64,000 nt of DNA from Burkholderiales bacterium (GCA_017880775.1 JADGRQ010000008.1:78206-142205), one strand, 5' to 3'; counted from the first letter of the stretch, positions 46,358-56,943 are shown. The notes: a model not told the origin generated them from the sequence alone. Numbers and translations are program-made.

Positions 46358-47905
46358 ATGGACAAGCAGAAACTGATCATTTTCGATACCACCATGCGCG
46401 ACGGCGAGCAGAGCCCGGGCGCCTCGATGACCAAGGACGAGAAGCTGCGCATCGCGCGGGCGCTCGAACGCATGCGGGTGGACGTGATCGAGGCCGGGTT
46501 CCCCGCTTCCTCGAACGGCGATTTCGAGGCGGTGAAGGCGGTCGGCAAGCTGATCACGGACTCGGTGGTCTGCGGACTGTGCCGCGCCAACGACAAGGAC
46601 ATCCAGCGCGGCATCGACGCGCTGACCGGCGCAAAGGCCTGGCGCATCCACGTGTTCATCGCCACCAGCGCGCTGCACATGGAGAAGAAGCTGCGCATGA
46701 CGCCCGAGCAGGTGTACGAGCAGGCGAAGCTCTCTGTGCGCTTCGCGCGTAACGCCTGCCCGGACGTGGAATTTTCGCCCGAGGACGCCAGCCGCTCCGA
46801 TCCGGACTTCCTCTGCCGCGTGGTCGAGGCGGTGATCAGGGAGGGCGCGTCGACCATCAACATTCCCGACACCGTGGGCTATGCGGTGCCCGAGCAGTTC
46901 GGCGAGATGATCAGACGCCTGCGCGAGCGCGTGCCGAACTCGGACAAAGCCGTGTGGAGCGTGCACTGTCATAATGACCTTGGCATGGCGGTGGCGAACT
47001 CGCTCGCGGCGGTGATGATCGGCGGCGCGCGCCAGATCGAGTGCACGGTGAACGGCCTGGGCGAGCGCGCCGGCAATACCTCGCTCGAGGAGGTTGTGAT
47101 GGCCGTGCGCACGCGCGGCGATTTTTTCAACCTCGAGACGCGCCTCGACACCACGCAGATCGTGCCCGCCTCGCGACTGGTGTCGCAGATCACCGGCTTC
47201 GTGGTCCAGCCCAACAAGGCGGTGGTCGGGGCGAACGCCTTCGCGCACGCCTCCGGCATCCACCAGGACGGCGTGCTCAAGGCGCGCGAGACCTACGAAA
47301 TCATGACCGCCGAGGACGTGGGCTGGACCACCAACAAGATCGTGCTCGGCAAGCTCTCGGGCCGCACTGCGTTCAAGCAGCGCCTCAAGGAAATCGGCAT
47401 CGAGCTGGACAACGAGGATGCCTACAACAAGGCCTTCCAGCGCTTCAAGGACCTCGCCGACAAGAAGACCGACATCTTCGACGAAGACCTGCTGGCACTG
47501 GTGGCGCAGGAGGCGGGCATGTCGACCGACGAGCACTGGCGGCTGGTGCACATGAATCAGGCCAGCGGTATGGGCGAGCGGCCGCACGCCAATATCGTGG
47601 TCACTGAAGCGGGCACGGAGCGGACGGCCAAATCGGAAGGCGACGGCCCGGTGGACGCGACCTTCAAGGCGATCGAGAGCCTCGCGAAGAGCGGCGCAGA
47701 GCTGCTGCTGTTTTCGGTGAACGCGGTGACGCAGGGCACCGAAAGCCAGGGCGAGGTGACGGTGCGCCTGTCGAAGGGCGGTCGGATCGTGAACGGCGTC
47801 GGCGCGGATACCGACATCGTGGTCGCGTCGGCCAAGGCCTACATCAATGCGCTCAACAGGCTGGCGAACAAGATGGAGCGCCTGAATCCGCAGCATCAGA
47901 TGTAG
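46358..47905 (+). CDS. leuA: 2-isopropylmalate synthase
   Basis: The 515-residue long-form LeuA starts [20 protein letters not shown], with CAGGAG seven bases before the ATG. The TIM-barrel catalytic part has the metal-binding [13 protein letters not shown] and [31 protein letters not shown] is a linker motif. The C-terminal LeuA allosteric domain (about 390-515) binds leucine for feedback inhibition. It condenses acetyl-CoA and ketoisovalerate in the first committed step to leucine. It lies 20 kb from ilvBHC but in the same orientation. A Leu-rich leader may add attenuation. Confidence 0.97.
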   Translation: MDKQKLIIFDTTMRDGEQSPGASMTKDEKLRIARALERMRVDVIEAGFPASSNGDFEAVKAVGKLITDSVVCGLCRANDKDIQRGIDALTGAKAWRIHVFIATSALHMEKKLRMTPEQVYEQAKLSVRFARNACPDVEFSPEDASRSDPDFLCRVVEAVIREGASTINIPDTVGYAVPEQFGEMIRRLRERVPNSDKAVWSVHCHNDLGMAVANSLAAVMIGGARQIECTVNGLGERAGNTSLEEVVMAVRTRGDFFNLETRLDTTQIVPASRLVSQITGFVVQPNKAVVGANAFAHASGIHQDGVLKARETYEIMTAEDVGWTTNKIVLGKLSGRTAFKQRLKEIGIELDNEDAYNKAFQRFKDLADKKTDIFDEDLLALVAQEAGMSTDEHWRLVHMNQASGMGERPHANIVVTEAGTERTAKSEGDGPVDATFKAIESLAKSGAELLLFSVNAVTQGTESQGEVTVRLSKGGRIVNGVGADTDIVVASAKAYINALNRLANKMERLNPQHQM

Positions 47906-47917
47906 GAGCAAGGGAAG

Positions 47918-48307
47918 ATGCCAAGAGAGAACTACTCGTCCGGCGCGCCCTGGGAGCCGATTGTCGGCTACTCGCGCGCCGTAAAGGTCGGCCCATATGT
48001 CCATGTCTCAGGCACGACGGCAACCGACGGAAAAGGCGGCATCGTCGGCGCGGGCGATCCATATGCCCAGACCGTCCAGTGCGTACGCAACATCGAAGCC
48101 GCATTGGCAAAGGCGGGGGCCGGGTTATCCCACGTCGTGCGGACCCGCATCTATGTGGTGAACATCGATGACTGGGAAAAGATCGGCAAGGCCCATGGCG
48201 AGTTCTTCGCAGGCATCCGCCCGGCCACGAGCATGGTCGAGGTAAGCCGCCTGATTTCGCCTGAACTGCTGGTCGAGGTTGAGGCCGATGCGTATGTGGG
48301 GGCGTAG
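47918..48307 (+). CDS. RidA/YjgF-family protein
   Basis: The 129-residue protein has the chorismate-mutase-like trimer fold of RidA. Motifs are [34 protein letters not shown] and [20 protein letters not shown] with the conserved Arg before PATS. RidA enzymes hydrolyse reactive enamine/imine intermediates from PLP enzymes and so protect branched-chain synthesis. The position 12 bases after leuA agrees with this. The N-terminus [20 protein letters not shown] is that of the longer RidA subfamily, whose substrate may differ. Confidence 0.9.
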   Translation: MPRENYSSGAPWEPIVGYSRAVKVGPYVHVSGTTATDGKGGIVGAGDPYAQTVQCVRNIEAALAKAGAGLSHVVRTRIYVVNIDDWEKIGKAHGEFFAGIRPATSMVEVSRLISPELLVEVEADAYVGA

Positions 48308-48371
48308 GGCTGCGGTGAAATAAGTGAAGCGACCGCCGCAACTGTGCCGCTCGTGGCTGTTATTCGCGAAC

Positions 48372-48721
48372 TTACGCAGCGGGCTTGAGCGCCGCGCGCG
48401 AAAAAACAATCGCCGCGGCGAACAGCGTCAGGCTGAGTGCAATCTCCCCCGCGGCCAGCGTGCGGCCCGCACCGGATTCGGCATAGCAGCGCACCGCGCC
48501 TTCGGCGAAGTACGCGAGCGCGAGCAGGCTGGTCCACTGGTAGGTGTAGCGCCGGCCGGAGAGGATGCCGCCCAGCGGCAGCGCGAGCGGCGCCGCCTTC
48601 AGGGCCAGCCACGATCCGCCGGGGCGCAGCGGCGCGAGCCAGAATTCCCACGCGAGGCACAGCACGATCAACGCGATCAGCGCCGCGGAGGCGGCCAGGC
48701 GGATGACGCGCAGATCAGGAT

Positions 48722-48725
<4 letters not shown>
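48372..48725 (-). CDS. DUF2069-type small membrane protein
   Basis: The protein of about 117 residues has four hydrophobic helices: LAASAALIALIVLCLAWEFW, LALKAAPLALPLGGIL, WTSLLALAYFAEGAVRCY and IALSLTLFAAAIVFSRA. The short motif RRYTYQWTSLL is typical of DUF2069. The start is TTG overlapping the stop of the upstream gene (TTGA). It lies at the end of the wrbA - gfa-like - DUF2069 operon. DUF2069 genes are often beside wrbA in beta- and gammaproteobacteria. Function is unknown. Confidence 0.8.
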
Positions 48726-49727
<1,002 letters not shown>

Positions 49728-49734
49728 CCCCGCC

Positions 49735-50451
49735 ATGACCGATCGCGTCCCCCCGCCACGCCGCGAGCGCCTGATCGTCGCGCTCGATGTGCCGACGGGC
49801 GCAGAGGCGCGCGCGCTGGTCGAGCAGCTCGGCGACAGCGTGCGTTTCTACAAGATCGGACTGGAGCTGTTCACCTCGGGCGGTTATTTCGAACTGCTCC
49901 ATTGGCTCACGGCGCGCGGCAACAAGGTATTCGCGGACCTCAAGTTCTACGACATTCCGGAGACGGTGCGGCGTGCGGTGGCGAATCTGCGCGGATCCGG
50001 CGCAAGCTTCGTGACGGTCCATGGCCACCGCGCGATCATGGACGCGGCCGCGAAGGAAAAGGGCCGCATGAAGATCCTTGCGGTGACCGTGCTGACGAGC
50101 TTCGACCATCGCGACCTCGCGGAGATGGGGGCGAATGTCGATGTCGGGCAACTCGTGTTGTCCCGCGCCCGGGGGGCGGTCGAATCGGGCTGCGATGGCG
50201 TGATTGCGTCCGGGCTGGAAGCGTCGAAGCTGAAAGCGGAGTTCGGCGATCGCTTGCTGGTGGTCACGCCCGGAATCCGCCCGGCCGGAAGCAAGCCCAC
50301 GCACGACCAGAAGCGCACCGTGGACGCGGCGCAGGCATTCGCGAACGGCGCCGATTACATCGTGGTCGGCCGGCCGGTACGCGACGCGCCCGACCCGAAG
50401 GCGGCGGCCGAAACCATCCAGGCGACCATCGCCTCGATCTTTCCCGCGTAA
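49735..50451 (+). CDS. pyrF: Orotidine 5'-phosphate decarboxylase
   Basis: The 238-residue TIM-barrel enzyme of UMP synthesis starts RERLIVALDVPTGAEARALV. The catalytic Lys/Asp motif is FADLKFYDIPETVRRAV. The later parts are TVHGHRAIMDAA and VTPGIRPAGSKPTHDQKR, and the phosphate-binding end is ADYIVVGRPVRDAPDP. Length is that of the type-1 enzyme of E. coli class. It probably shares its transcript with feoB downstream (45-base gap). Confidence 0.96.
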   Translation: MTDRVPPPRRERLIVALDVPTGAEARALVEQLGDSVRFYKIGLELFTSGGYFELLHWLTARGNKVFADLKFYDIPETVRRAVANLRGSGASFVTVHGHRAIMDAAAKEKGRMKILAVTVLTSFDHRDLAEMGANVDVGQLVLSRARGAVESGCDGVIASGLEASKLKAEFGDRLLVVTPGIRPAGSKPTHDQKRTVDAAQAFANGADYIVVGRPVRDAPDPKAAAETIQATIASIFPA

Positions 50452-50495
50452 TCGGCCGTGGCCGACCGGCTCCAAGCGCTCGCCGGAATGGCACC

Positions 50496-52562
50496 ATGAT
50501 GGTTCGGGCTGGTGGTATGAGCACCGCCACGGTTCCGGTTCGAACCCCGCTGTTTCGCGGCAAGCGCGCATTGCGCATCGTGCTCGTGGGCCTGCCCAAC
50601 GCGGGCAAGAGCGCGTTGTTCCGGGCCGTGGCCAGCGCGTCGGTGCAGACCGGCCAGCTCGCCGGTACGCGCCACGTCTACGATGAATGCGCGGTGCAGA
50701 TCGGATTGGACGAAGCGCGCGTGCTCGACCTGCCGGGTATGCACTCGCTGCGCCATCTCGATGACGATGGCCGTGTCTCGCTCAAGTACCTGCTGTGGGG
50801 CGATGCGAGACCGGCGGTTTCGGCGCACGAGCCCGGCGGCCCGCCCGCGCCATTTGGGCCGCCGGATGCCATCGTCCAGGTGATCGACGCGACCGCGCTC
50901 GAGCGCCACCTGGAGCTCACCCTCGAGCTCATGCTGCTCGGCCGGCCGCTGGTGATCGCGCTCAACAAGGCAGACGAGGCGCAGGATCGCGGGCTCTACA
51001 TCAACAGCAGAGTGCTGGGCGAGCATCTCGGCGTGCCGGTAATCCCGACCGTCGCCGTGATGGGGCACGGCATCGCGGAGCTCTTTGCTGCGACGGTGAA
51101 CTGCGTGCGCGCGGGGGCTCGCCCGATCGATCAACCCGTCAGCAGGCACCTTGCAGAGTGCCTGCAGCCGGTCGTCGCGGCGCTGGACGAAGTCGAAATG
51201 CGCGAGGCCTTCCGGATTTCGCCGCGCTTCCTCGCGATGCAACTGGCCGAGGGCGACCGCTACTTCCGCGATGAATTGCAGCAGCACTTTCCCGACCGGG
51301 CGCCGGCCGTTCTCAGGCTGCTGGAGCAAGCGGGGAGCGCGCTGCCGCGGCCGCTTTCCGAGGAACTTCATGCCGATCGGCACTACCGCGCGGCGTTGCT
51401 GTTCGAGGCCGCCACGCGGTTCGGCGCGCCGCATGCGCAGCGCGACTGGCGCTACTGGCTCGACGAGTTGTTCCTCAGCCCGCGCTGGGGCCTGGCGGGC
51501 AGCCTGGCGGTGTTCGCCGCCGTGCTGTTCGTCGTCTTCGACGTGAGCGGCCGGCTCGACGCGATGAGCGCGGCGCGGCTGATCGAGTGGGCGGCGCCGT
51601 GGCAGCCGACAACGCTTCCCGGCGTGGTCGGCCGCGCGGTGGCCGACGGTCTGATCGGCCTGGTCGGCATCGTCGTGCCTTACATGATCCCGCTCGTGAT
51701 GCTGCTCGTCGCGCTGGAGCACGCGGGAGTGATGGCGCGCATTGCGTTCGCAGTCGACCGCGGATTCCACCATCTCGGGCTGCACGGAGGCGTGGCGGTG
51801 CCGTTCCTCCTCGGACTGGGCTGCAACGTGCCGGCGATTGCGGCGATCGGCGCAAGTTCGCGCGGCAGCGAGCGAATCGTGGCTTCGCTGCTGGTGACCT
51901 TTGTGCCGTGTTCCGCGCGCTCGGCGATCATTCTCGCGCTCGGGGGCAAATACCTCGGCGGCATCGGCGTATTCGCGATTTTCGCGCTCACGCTCGTCGT
52001 GTTCGCGGCGCTGGGCAAGCTGCTGCGGCGCCGCTACCCGCGCACGGGGCCGGGGCAGGTGCAGGAAATTCCGCCCTACGCACTGCCGCGCTGGCGTCCG
52101 CTCTTCGGCGAGACCTGGCTGCGCACGAAAGACGTGCTCACTCTGGTGACGCCGCTGCTCGTCGGCGGGAGCGTGGTGCTGGCGCTGCTGCACCACGCCG
52201 GCGCGGACGGTGCGATCAACGCGCTGTTCACGCCGATCACGTCGTGGTGGTTGGGACTGCCGGCGGTGCTGGGCGTGCCGATCCTGTTCGGTGTATTGCG
52301 CAAGGAATTGTCGCTGCTGATGATCTTCCAGGCGCTGGGCAGCTTCGACGTGAGTGTTTACCTCGATACCATCCAGATCATCACCTTCCTGCTATTCCTC
52401 ACGTTCTACGTGCCGTGCATCTCCACCTTCGCCATGATGGTGAAGACCATCGGCCGCCGCGAGGCGCTGTTCTCCGTTGCGCTGTCGGTGGCGGTGGCGC
52501 TGTTTGTCAGCGGCCTGGTCCGGTTCGTGCTGCAAGGGTTGCAGTATCTCGCAGCTGCATGA
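50496..52562 (+). CDS. feoB: Ferrous iron transport protein B
   Basis: The product of about 688 residues starts with a GTP-binding domain: G1 loop VGLPNAGKSALF, G3 DLPGMHSL and G4 NKAD. A helical insertion domain follows, then a membrane part with Gate motifs (FLLGLGCNVPAI, VPCSARSAIILAL) and about eight helices ending at SGLVRFVLQGLQYL. FeoB brings Fe2+ across the inner membrane. No feoA or feoC is next to it, and the GTPase part has a Pro/Gly-rich insertion (AHEPGGPPAPFGPPD). Two starts are possible, ATG 50496 or 50517. The gene faces moxR convergently. Confidence 0.93.
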   Translation: MMVRAGGMSTATVPVRTPLFRGKRALRIVLVGLPNAGKSALFRAVASASVQTGQLAGTRHVYDECAVQIGLDEARVLDLPGMHSLRHLDDDGRVSLKYLLWGDARPAVSAHEPGGPPAPFGPPDAIVQVIDATALERHLELTLELMLLGRPLVIALNKADEAQDRGLYINSRVLGEHLGVPVIPTVAVMGHGIAELFAATVNCVRAGARPIDQPVSRHLAECLQPVVAALDEVEMREAFRISPRFLAMQLAEGDRYFRDELQQHFPDRAPAVLRLLEQAGSALPRPLSEELHADRHYRAALLFEAATRFGAPHAQRDWRYWLDELFLSPRWGLAGSLAVFAAVLFVVFDVSGRLDAMSAARLIEWAAPWQPTTLPGVVGRAVADGLIGLVGIVVPYMIPLVMLLVALEHAGVMARIAFAVDRGFHHLGLHGGVAVPFLLGLGCNVPAIAAIGASSRGSERIVASLLVTFVPCSARSAIILALGGKYLGGIGVFAIFALTLVVFAALGKLLRRRYPRTGPGQVQEIPPYALPRWRPLFGETWLRTKDVLTLVTPLLVGGSVVLALLHHAGADGAINALFTPITSWWLGLPAVLGVPILFGVLRKELSLLMIFQALGSFDVSVYLDTIQIITFLLFLTFYVPCISTFAMMVKTIGRREALFSVALSVAVALFVSGLVRFVLQGLQYLAAA

Positions 52563-52604
52563 TCGAGCTGCCGTGCGCCGTGGTTCCCGGACTCCGGACG
52601 CTCG

Positions 52605-53546
52605 CTACGGAATCGGAACGGCGGCCAGCAACTGCGCTCCGACATCCACGCGCCGAACGCCGTCGTGCGCCGGGCGCAGGCGGTGCGCGGCGACGCCCGG
52701 GAGGATCGCCTGCACGTCCTCGGGAATGACCTTGTCGCGCCCTTCGAGCAGTGCCCAGGCGCGCGCCGAGTGCACCAGCGCGAGCGCGGCGCGAGGGCTC
52801 AAGCCCGCGACGTACTCGGGCGAGCGGCGCGTGTGTTCGACGATCGCCTGCACGTAATCGAGCAGCGCCGGCGCGATGTGCACGCGCGACGCGAGATCCT
52901 GTTGCGCGACCAGTTCCGCGGGGCTGAGCACCGCACCGAGCGTTGCGAGCAGGTCGCGCCGAGCGGTGCTGGTCAGCAGCGCGCGCTCGGCCGCGCGGTC
53001 GGGGTAGCCCAGTTCGATCCTCATCATGAATCGATCGAGCTGCGACTCGGGCAGCGGGAAGGTGCCGACCTGCTCGGTCGGGTTCTGCGTGGCGATGACG
53101 AAGAACGGCGCGGGCAGCGGGCGCGTCTCGCCCTCGGTCGTGACCTGGTGCTCCTCCATCGCCTCGAGCAGCGCGGATTGGGTCTTCGGCGTGGCGCGGT
53201 TTACTTCGTCGGCGAGGATCACCTGCGCGAAGATCGGGCCGGGGTGGAACTTGAAGCTGCCAGTCTCGCGCTCGTAGATGGAGACGCCGATGATGTCGGC
53301 GGGCAGCATGTCGCTGGTGAACTGGATGCGGTGGAATTGAAGCCCGAGCGTCTTCGCCAGCACGTGCGCCAGCGTGGTCTTGCCCACGCCGGGCATGTCC
53401 TCGATCAGCAGGTGGCCGCGCGCGAGAACGCAGGCGAGCGCAAGCCGCACCTGGTGTTCTTTGCCGAGGATGATCTGGCCGGCGGCATCGATCACGCGCG
53501 CGACCGGCGAGCGCGCGGCGCCTTGGAAAACCGGTTTCAACAGCAT
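52605..53546 (-). CDS. MoxR-family AAA+ ATPase
   Basis: The 313-residue protein has the MoxR pattern: QIILGKEHQVRLALACVLAR, Walker A EDMPGVGKTTLAHVLA, Walker B VILADEVNRATPKTQSALLE, sensor FFVIATQNPTEQVGTFPLPE and the C-terminal lid LSPRAALALVHSARAWA. MoxR ATPases act as chaperones that insert metal cofactors or mature complexes, usually with a DUF58/VWA partner. None follows here; its 3' neighbour is convergent feoB. The start codon is ATG at 53546, and a divergent deacetylase-like gene lies on the other side. Confidence 0.9.
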   Translation of the reverse strand: MLLKPVFQGAARSPVARVIDAAGQIILGKEHQVRLALACVLARGHLLIEDMPGVGKTTLAHVLAKTLGLQFHRIQFTSDMLPADIIGVSIYERETGSFKFHPGPIFAQVILADEVNRATPKTQSALLEAMEEHQVTTEGETRPLPAPFFVIATQNPTEQVGTFPLPESQLDRFMMRIELGYPDRAAERALLTSTARRDLLATLGAVLSPAELVAQQDLASRVHIAPALLDYVQAIVEHTRRSPEYVAGLSPRAALALVHSARAWALLEGRDKVIPEDVQAILPGVAAHRLRPAHDGVRRVDVGAQLLAAVPIP

Positions 53547-53611
53547 GCGGCGATTCTACCGGAACGCGCTATGATTCTCAGCAGATAGTGAGTGCCCAGC
53601 GCGCCCATCGC

Positions 53612-54541
53612 ATGACCACCGCCTTCATCACCCACGCCGATTGCCTGAAGCACGACATGGGATACGGCCACCCCGAGCAACCGGCGCGTCTGACCGCGAT
53701 CGAGGACCAGCTGATCGCCTCCGGCGTGGAGCAATACCTGCAGCGTCACGCCGCACCGCTCGCGCTCGACGAGCAGCTCGCGCGCGCGCATTCGATCGAG
53801 TACGTGCGCGCGGTATACGAAGTTGCGCCGAGCGAGGGCACCGTGCACCTCGATCCGGACACCGCGATGAATCCGCATAGCCTCGACGCCGCGCTGCGCG
53901 CTGCGGGCGCCGCGGTGCTCGCCACCGATCTCGTCATCGGCGGCAAGGTGGACAGTGCGTTTTGCGCGGTGCGCCCGCCTGGACATCACGCCTGTCGCTC
54001 GCGGCCGATGGGATTCTGCATTTTCAACAACGTGGCGGTGGCAGCGCTGCACGCGCTGGAGGAGCACGGGCTGGAGCGCGTCGCGATCGTCGACTTCGAC
54101 GTGCATCACGGTAACGGCACCGAAGACATCTTCGCCGATGACGAGCGCGTGTTGATGGCCTCGATCTTCCAGCATCCCTATTACCCGTACAGCGGCGTTG
54201 ACAATCCGGCGCGCAACATGCACAACGTGCCGCTCGCGGCCGGCACGGGCGGGCAGGGCCTGCGCGCGGCGGTGGAGAAGGTGTGGCTGCCGGCGCTGGA
54301 ACGGTTCAAGCCGGAGATGGTGTTCTTCTCAGCGGGGTTCGATGCCCACGAGGAAGACGACATGGCCGGCTTGCGGTTCCGGGACGCCGACTACGGCTGG
54401 GTGACCGAGCAGGTGAAAGCGGTCGCGGACCGGTATGCCAAGGGGCGGATCGTGTCGACGCTGGAGGGCGGATATGCGCTCAGCGCGTTGGGGCGGAGCG
54501 TGGTGCAGCACGTGAGGGTGCTGGCGGGGTTGAACGCCTAG
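53612..54541 (+). CDS. Histone-deacetylase-family amidohydrolase
   Basis: The product of about 309 residues starts MTTAFITHADCLKHDMGYGH, a family N-terminus. A GTG at 53588 would add eight residues. Zinc and catalytic motifs are visible: RPPGHHACRSRPMGFCIFNN (the paired His), DFDVHHGNGTEDIF (Asp/His ligands), FFSAGFDAHEEDDMAG and LEGGYALSAL. Bacterial members deacetylate polyamines, acetoin-related compounds or proteins (AcuC/AphA/class II HDAC-like). The substrate is unknown. It is divergent from moxR with about 65 bases between. Confidence 0.9.
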   Translation: MTTAFITHADCLKHDMGYGHPEQPARLTAIEDQLIASGVEQYLQRHAAPLALDEQLARAHSIEYVRAVYEVAPSEGTVHLDPDTAMNPHSLDAALRAAGAAVLATDLVIGGKVDSAFCAVRPPGHHACRSRPMGFCIFNNVAVAALHALEEHGLERVAIVDFDVHHGNGTEDIFADDERVLMASIFQHPYYPYSGVDNPARNMHNVPLAAGTGGQGLRAAVEKVWLPALERFKPEMVFFSAGFDAHEEDDMAGLRFRDADYGWVTEQVKAVADRYAKGRIVSTLEGGYALSALGRSVVQHVRVLAGLNA

Positions 54542-54558
54542 GCGCGGCGCACGCCGGT

Positions 54559-55182
54559 CTACACGGGGCGCTGAGCGCTCGCTTCAATCTCGATCTCCCG
54601 CTGGAACAGCTCGATCGCCGTCTGGCCGACCTTGGCGGTGTCGTAATACGCATACGCGCCAACGCCGACGGCGCCAACGATCGGCACCCACCTCGCGAGA
54701 CCTTTGCCGATCGACTGTTGAGTGACGCGAATGCCGACTTTCCGGGCGACAGTCTGGAATGTGCGCAGCGAAACCTGCCGGACAAGAAAGCGCTCGCCTA
54801 CGCGCACCACCAGGTCGCGAAGCGCCTGTGCCGCCGTGTGCCGGAACAGGCAGTAAATCATCTGCTCGCGACTCAACGATGCGTTCTGGCCGTAGATGCC
54901 GGCGATGTCCGCGACCATCTGGGCTTGAATCCTCCACACGGCGATCATTTCGGGAAGAATGGTCAGCCAGCCCAGCACGCCGGGCGGCAGCGCAAGGCTG
55001 CCCGCAGTCATGGCCGCCTTCGCGGCAGCGGAGTTCGCTATACGACGCGTATCCCGGTCGGGGTCGCGGCTCTTGCGTTCATCGGTTTTCGGTACGAAGC
55101 CGACGAAATTCAGAATCGCGTCGGCGACCTTGCCGGCAGCCGTTTTGTCGCCGAGGGCGACGGAGACTTCGTTCGTGGTCAC
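54559..55182 (-). CDS. EcsC-like membrane-associated protein of unknown function
   Basis: The 207-residue protein has hydrophobic helices MTAGSLALPPGVLGWLTILP and WVPIVGAVGVGAYAYYDTAK. The motif EMIAVWRIQAQMVADIAGIY resembles the EcsC/DUF697-like family. The N-terminus (VADAILNFVGFVPKTDERK) is charged. No catalytic motif is recognised. It is last in the minus-strand group selU - 144-residue protein - DUF3185 - this gene and starts seven bases before the end of the DUF3185 gap. The assignment is tentative. Confidence 0.7.
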   Translation of the reverse strand: MTTNEVSVALGDKTAAGKVADAILNFVGFVPKTDERKSRDPDRDTRRIANSAAAKAAMTAGSLALPPGVLGWLTILPEMIAVWRIQAQMVADIAGIYGQNASLSREQMIYCLFRHTAAQALRDLVVRVGERFLVRQVSLRTFQTVARKVGIRVTQQSIGKGLARWVPIVGAVGVGAYAYYDTAKVGQTAIELFQREIEIEASAQRPV

Positions 55183-55189
55183 CCGAAGG

Positions 55190-55411
55190 TTATTTCTTCG
55201 TGTCCCCGAACACCAGCAGCAGGCCGCCGATCACGATCGCGCCGACGCCGGCCCAGAGCGGAATATTGACCCTTTCTTTTTCCTGTACGGAGAACTGGAT
55301 CGGTCCGAGTTTCACCTCGTGCGTTTCCTTGGTGTAGCTGAAGCCGCCGTACGCCAGCGCCAGGATGCCGGCCACAATCAACGCGATCGCAACCATTTTT
55401 ACTGAGGTCAT
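55190..55411 (-). CDS. DUF3185-type two-helix membrane protein
   Basis: The 73-residue protein has two membrane helices, MVAIALIVAGILALAYGGFS and PLWAGVGAIVIGGLLLVFG. A conserved loop, YTKETHEVKLGPIQFSV, then EKERVNIP, lies between them. The pattern is that of DUF3185, a small inner-membrane family in Gram-negatives without known function. It lies seven bases from the next gene of the same strand. Confidence 0.8.
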   Translation of the reverse strand: MTSVKMVAIALIVAGILALAYGGFSYTKETHEVKLGPIQFSVQEKERVNIPLWAGVGAIVIGGLLLVFGDTKK

Positions 55412-55435
55412 GATTTGGTTCTCCTCGGAATCGAA

Positions 55436-55870
55436 CTACTCCAGCTTCCATGGCTCGCACGTTCCCGTGTAAGCCCCGCTCGGCCTTCGCGCGAGTACGG
55501 CATCGGGTTCCTTCTCGTACGACACCGTGTCGAAGCTCCAGCCATGCTGCGCGGCAAAGCGCACGCAGACGTCCTCGCCGTGTTTGTATTTCCACTTGGT
55601 ACACGAAGTGAGCGTGGTCACCATTACGCTCGCACCGACGTCCTCGACGAGGTGCACCGCTTTCTCTGTCGTATAAACCCGCACCGGTTTCCTGCCGGGT
55701 TTGCGCGTGGATACCACCTGCGCCTGCGTGGACTGCACGGATTCGTACACCAGCAGAAATTCCGCGCGCTGCGGCTCGACCAGATCCGCGATCAGGCTTC
55801 GCTTGTAGCCGGCCTGGAATTCGCAGATCAGCTCGCCGGCGGCGAGGACGGAGGCGATTAACTCGTTCAT
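55436..55870 (-). CDS. Uncharacterised protein coupled to selU
   Basis: The 144-residue soluble protein starts MNELIASVLAAGELICEFQA. The start overlaps the selU stop by four bases (ATGA). It has beta-rich stretches (AEFLLVYESVQSTQAQVVST, VRVYTTEKAVHLVEDVG) and several Cys (LTSCTKWKYKHGEDVCVRFA, TGTCEPWK). No signal peptide or known motif was recognised. Its tight coupling suggests it is made with SelU, but nothing in the sequence shows a link to selenium. Confidence 0.7.
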   Translation of the reverse strand: MNELIASVLAAGELICEFQAGYKRSLIADLVEPQRAEFLLVYESVQSTQAQVVSTRKPGRKPVRVYTTEKAVHLVEDVGASVMVTTLTSCTKWKYKHGEDVCVRFAAQHGWSFDTVSYEKEPDAVLARRPSGAYTGTCEPWKLE

Positions 55871-56943
55871 ACCGCGATCGCCTCCTCGTCCTCGACCAGC
55901 CTGCGCGCGAGGCGCGCGAATTCCGCTTCACCGGGCAACTCCACCCGCAGCCGCGCCGCCTTCGGCAACTTCGCATAGTTGCGATTCGAGGAGCGGTGGT
56001 AGGCCGGGTCGTAGTGCTCGAGCAGCAGCCGCTCGACGAATTGGCGCCACTCACCTCGCTGCGCGAGCGCCTTCCACTCGCCGATCCGCTCGCGGCCATG
56101 CAGGGCCGCCAGGCAATCGAGCTGCGCGCCGAGCGCGTCGCGGTCGGCGGGGTAGTGGCTGTACTCGTCCAGCAACAGTTCCACCCGCGTCGCGAGTTCG
56201 GCCTCGACCAGCACGCACTCAGACGCACGCATCGCATTGATCAGGGTTTCCGGCACCTGCAACTGGCCGATCTTGCGGCTCTCGCCTTCGACATACACCG
56301 GCTTTGCAGGGTCGAACCGCGACAGCCGTTGCCAGAGCAGCGATTCGAACATTTTCTGCGCCGGCTGTGGCCGCTCGGGCAGGCCGCCCAGCACCGAGCC
56401 GCGATGCGCCGCGAGGTCTTCGAGATCGAGCACCTGGGCGTTCGCGCGGGCAAGCGCCTGGAGCAGCCGGCTCTTGCCGCTGCCCGTCACTCCGCACAAC
56501 ACGCGGAACTGGAACATCGCCGGCAAACTCGCCAGTTGCTCGACGACGAACCGCCGGTAGGTCTTGTAACCTCCGTCGAGTTGCGCCGCGTCCCAGCCGA
56601 TCTCGCGCAGCACGTGCACCATCGCGCCGGAGCGTTTCCCCCCGCGCCAGCAGTACACCAGCGCCCGCCAGCCCTTCGGCTTGCCTGCGAAGCGCTCCTC
56701 GATATGCCGGGCGATGTTGCGCGCCACCAGCGCGGCGCCAGCTTTCTTGGCGTCGAACGGGGACACCTGTTTGTACATCGTGCCGACCTGCGCGCGCTCG
56801 CTGTCGTCGAGCACCGGGCAGGAGATCGCATCCGGGAGATGATCCTGGGCAAACTCGGATGGCGAGCGCGTGTCGATGACGGTGTCGAAAGCCGTCAGGA
56901 TCGTGCTGTCCATCCCGACTGAATGACGTGCGGCAGCGTCCAT
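55867..56943 (-). CDS. selU: tRNA 2-selenouridine synthase
   Basis: The 358-residue SelU/MnmH has an N-terminal rhodanese domain with the active Cys in RALVYCWRGGKRSGAMVHVL. A P-loop domain, RVLCGVTGSGKSRLLQALAR, and LDLEDLAAHRGSVLGG follow. It replaces the 2-thio sulfur of mnm5s2U in tRNA with selenium from selenophosphate via geranylated intermediates. The start may be 56943 or the ATG at 56913. It is divergent from selD, the selenium donor synthase, with about 50 bases between, so the pair is likely co-regulated. Confidence 0.95.
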   Translation of the reverse strand: MDAAARHSVGMDSTILTAFDTVIDTRSPSEFAQDHLPDAISCPVLDDSERAQVGTMYKQVSPFDAKKAGAALVARNIARHIEERFAGKPKGWRALVYCWRGGKRSGAMVHVLREIGWDAAQLDGGYKTYRRFVVEQLASLPAMFQFRVLCGVTGSGKSRLLQALARANAQVLDLEDLAAHRGSVLGGLPERPQPAQKMFESLLWQRLSRFDPAKPVYVEGESRKIGQLQVPETLINAMRASECVLVEAELATRVELLLDEYSHYPADRDALGAQLDCLAALHGRERIGEWKALAQRGEWRQFVERLLLEHYDPAYHRSSNRNYAKLPKAARLRVELPGEAEFARLARRLVEDEEAIAV

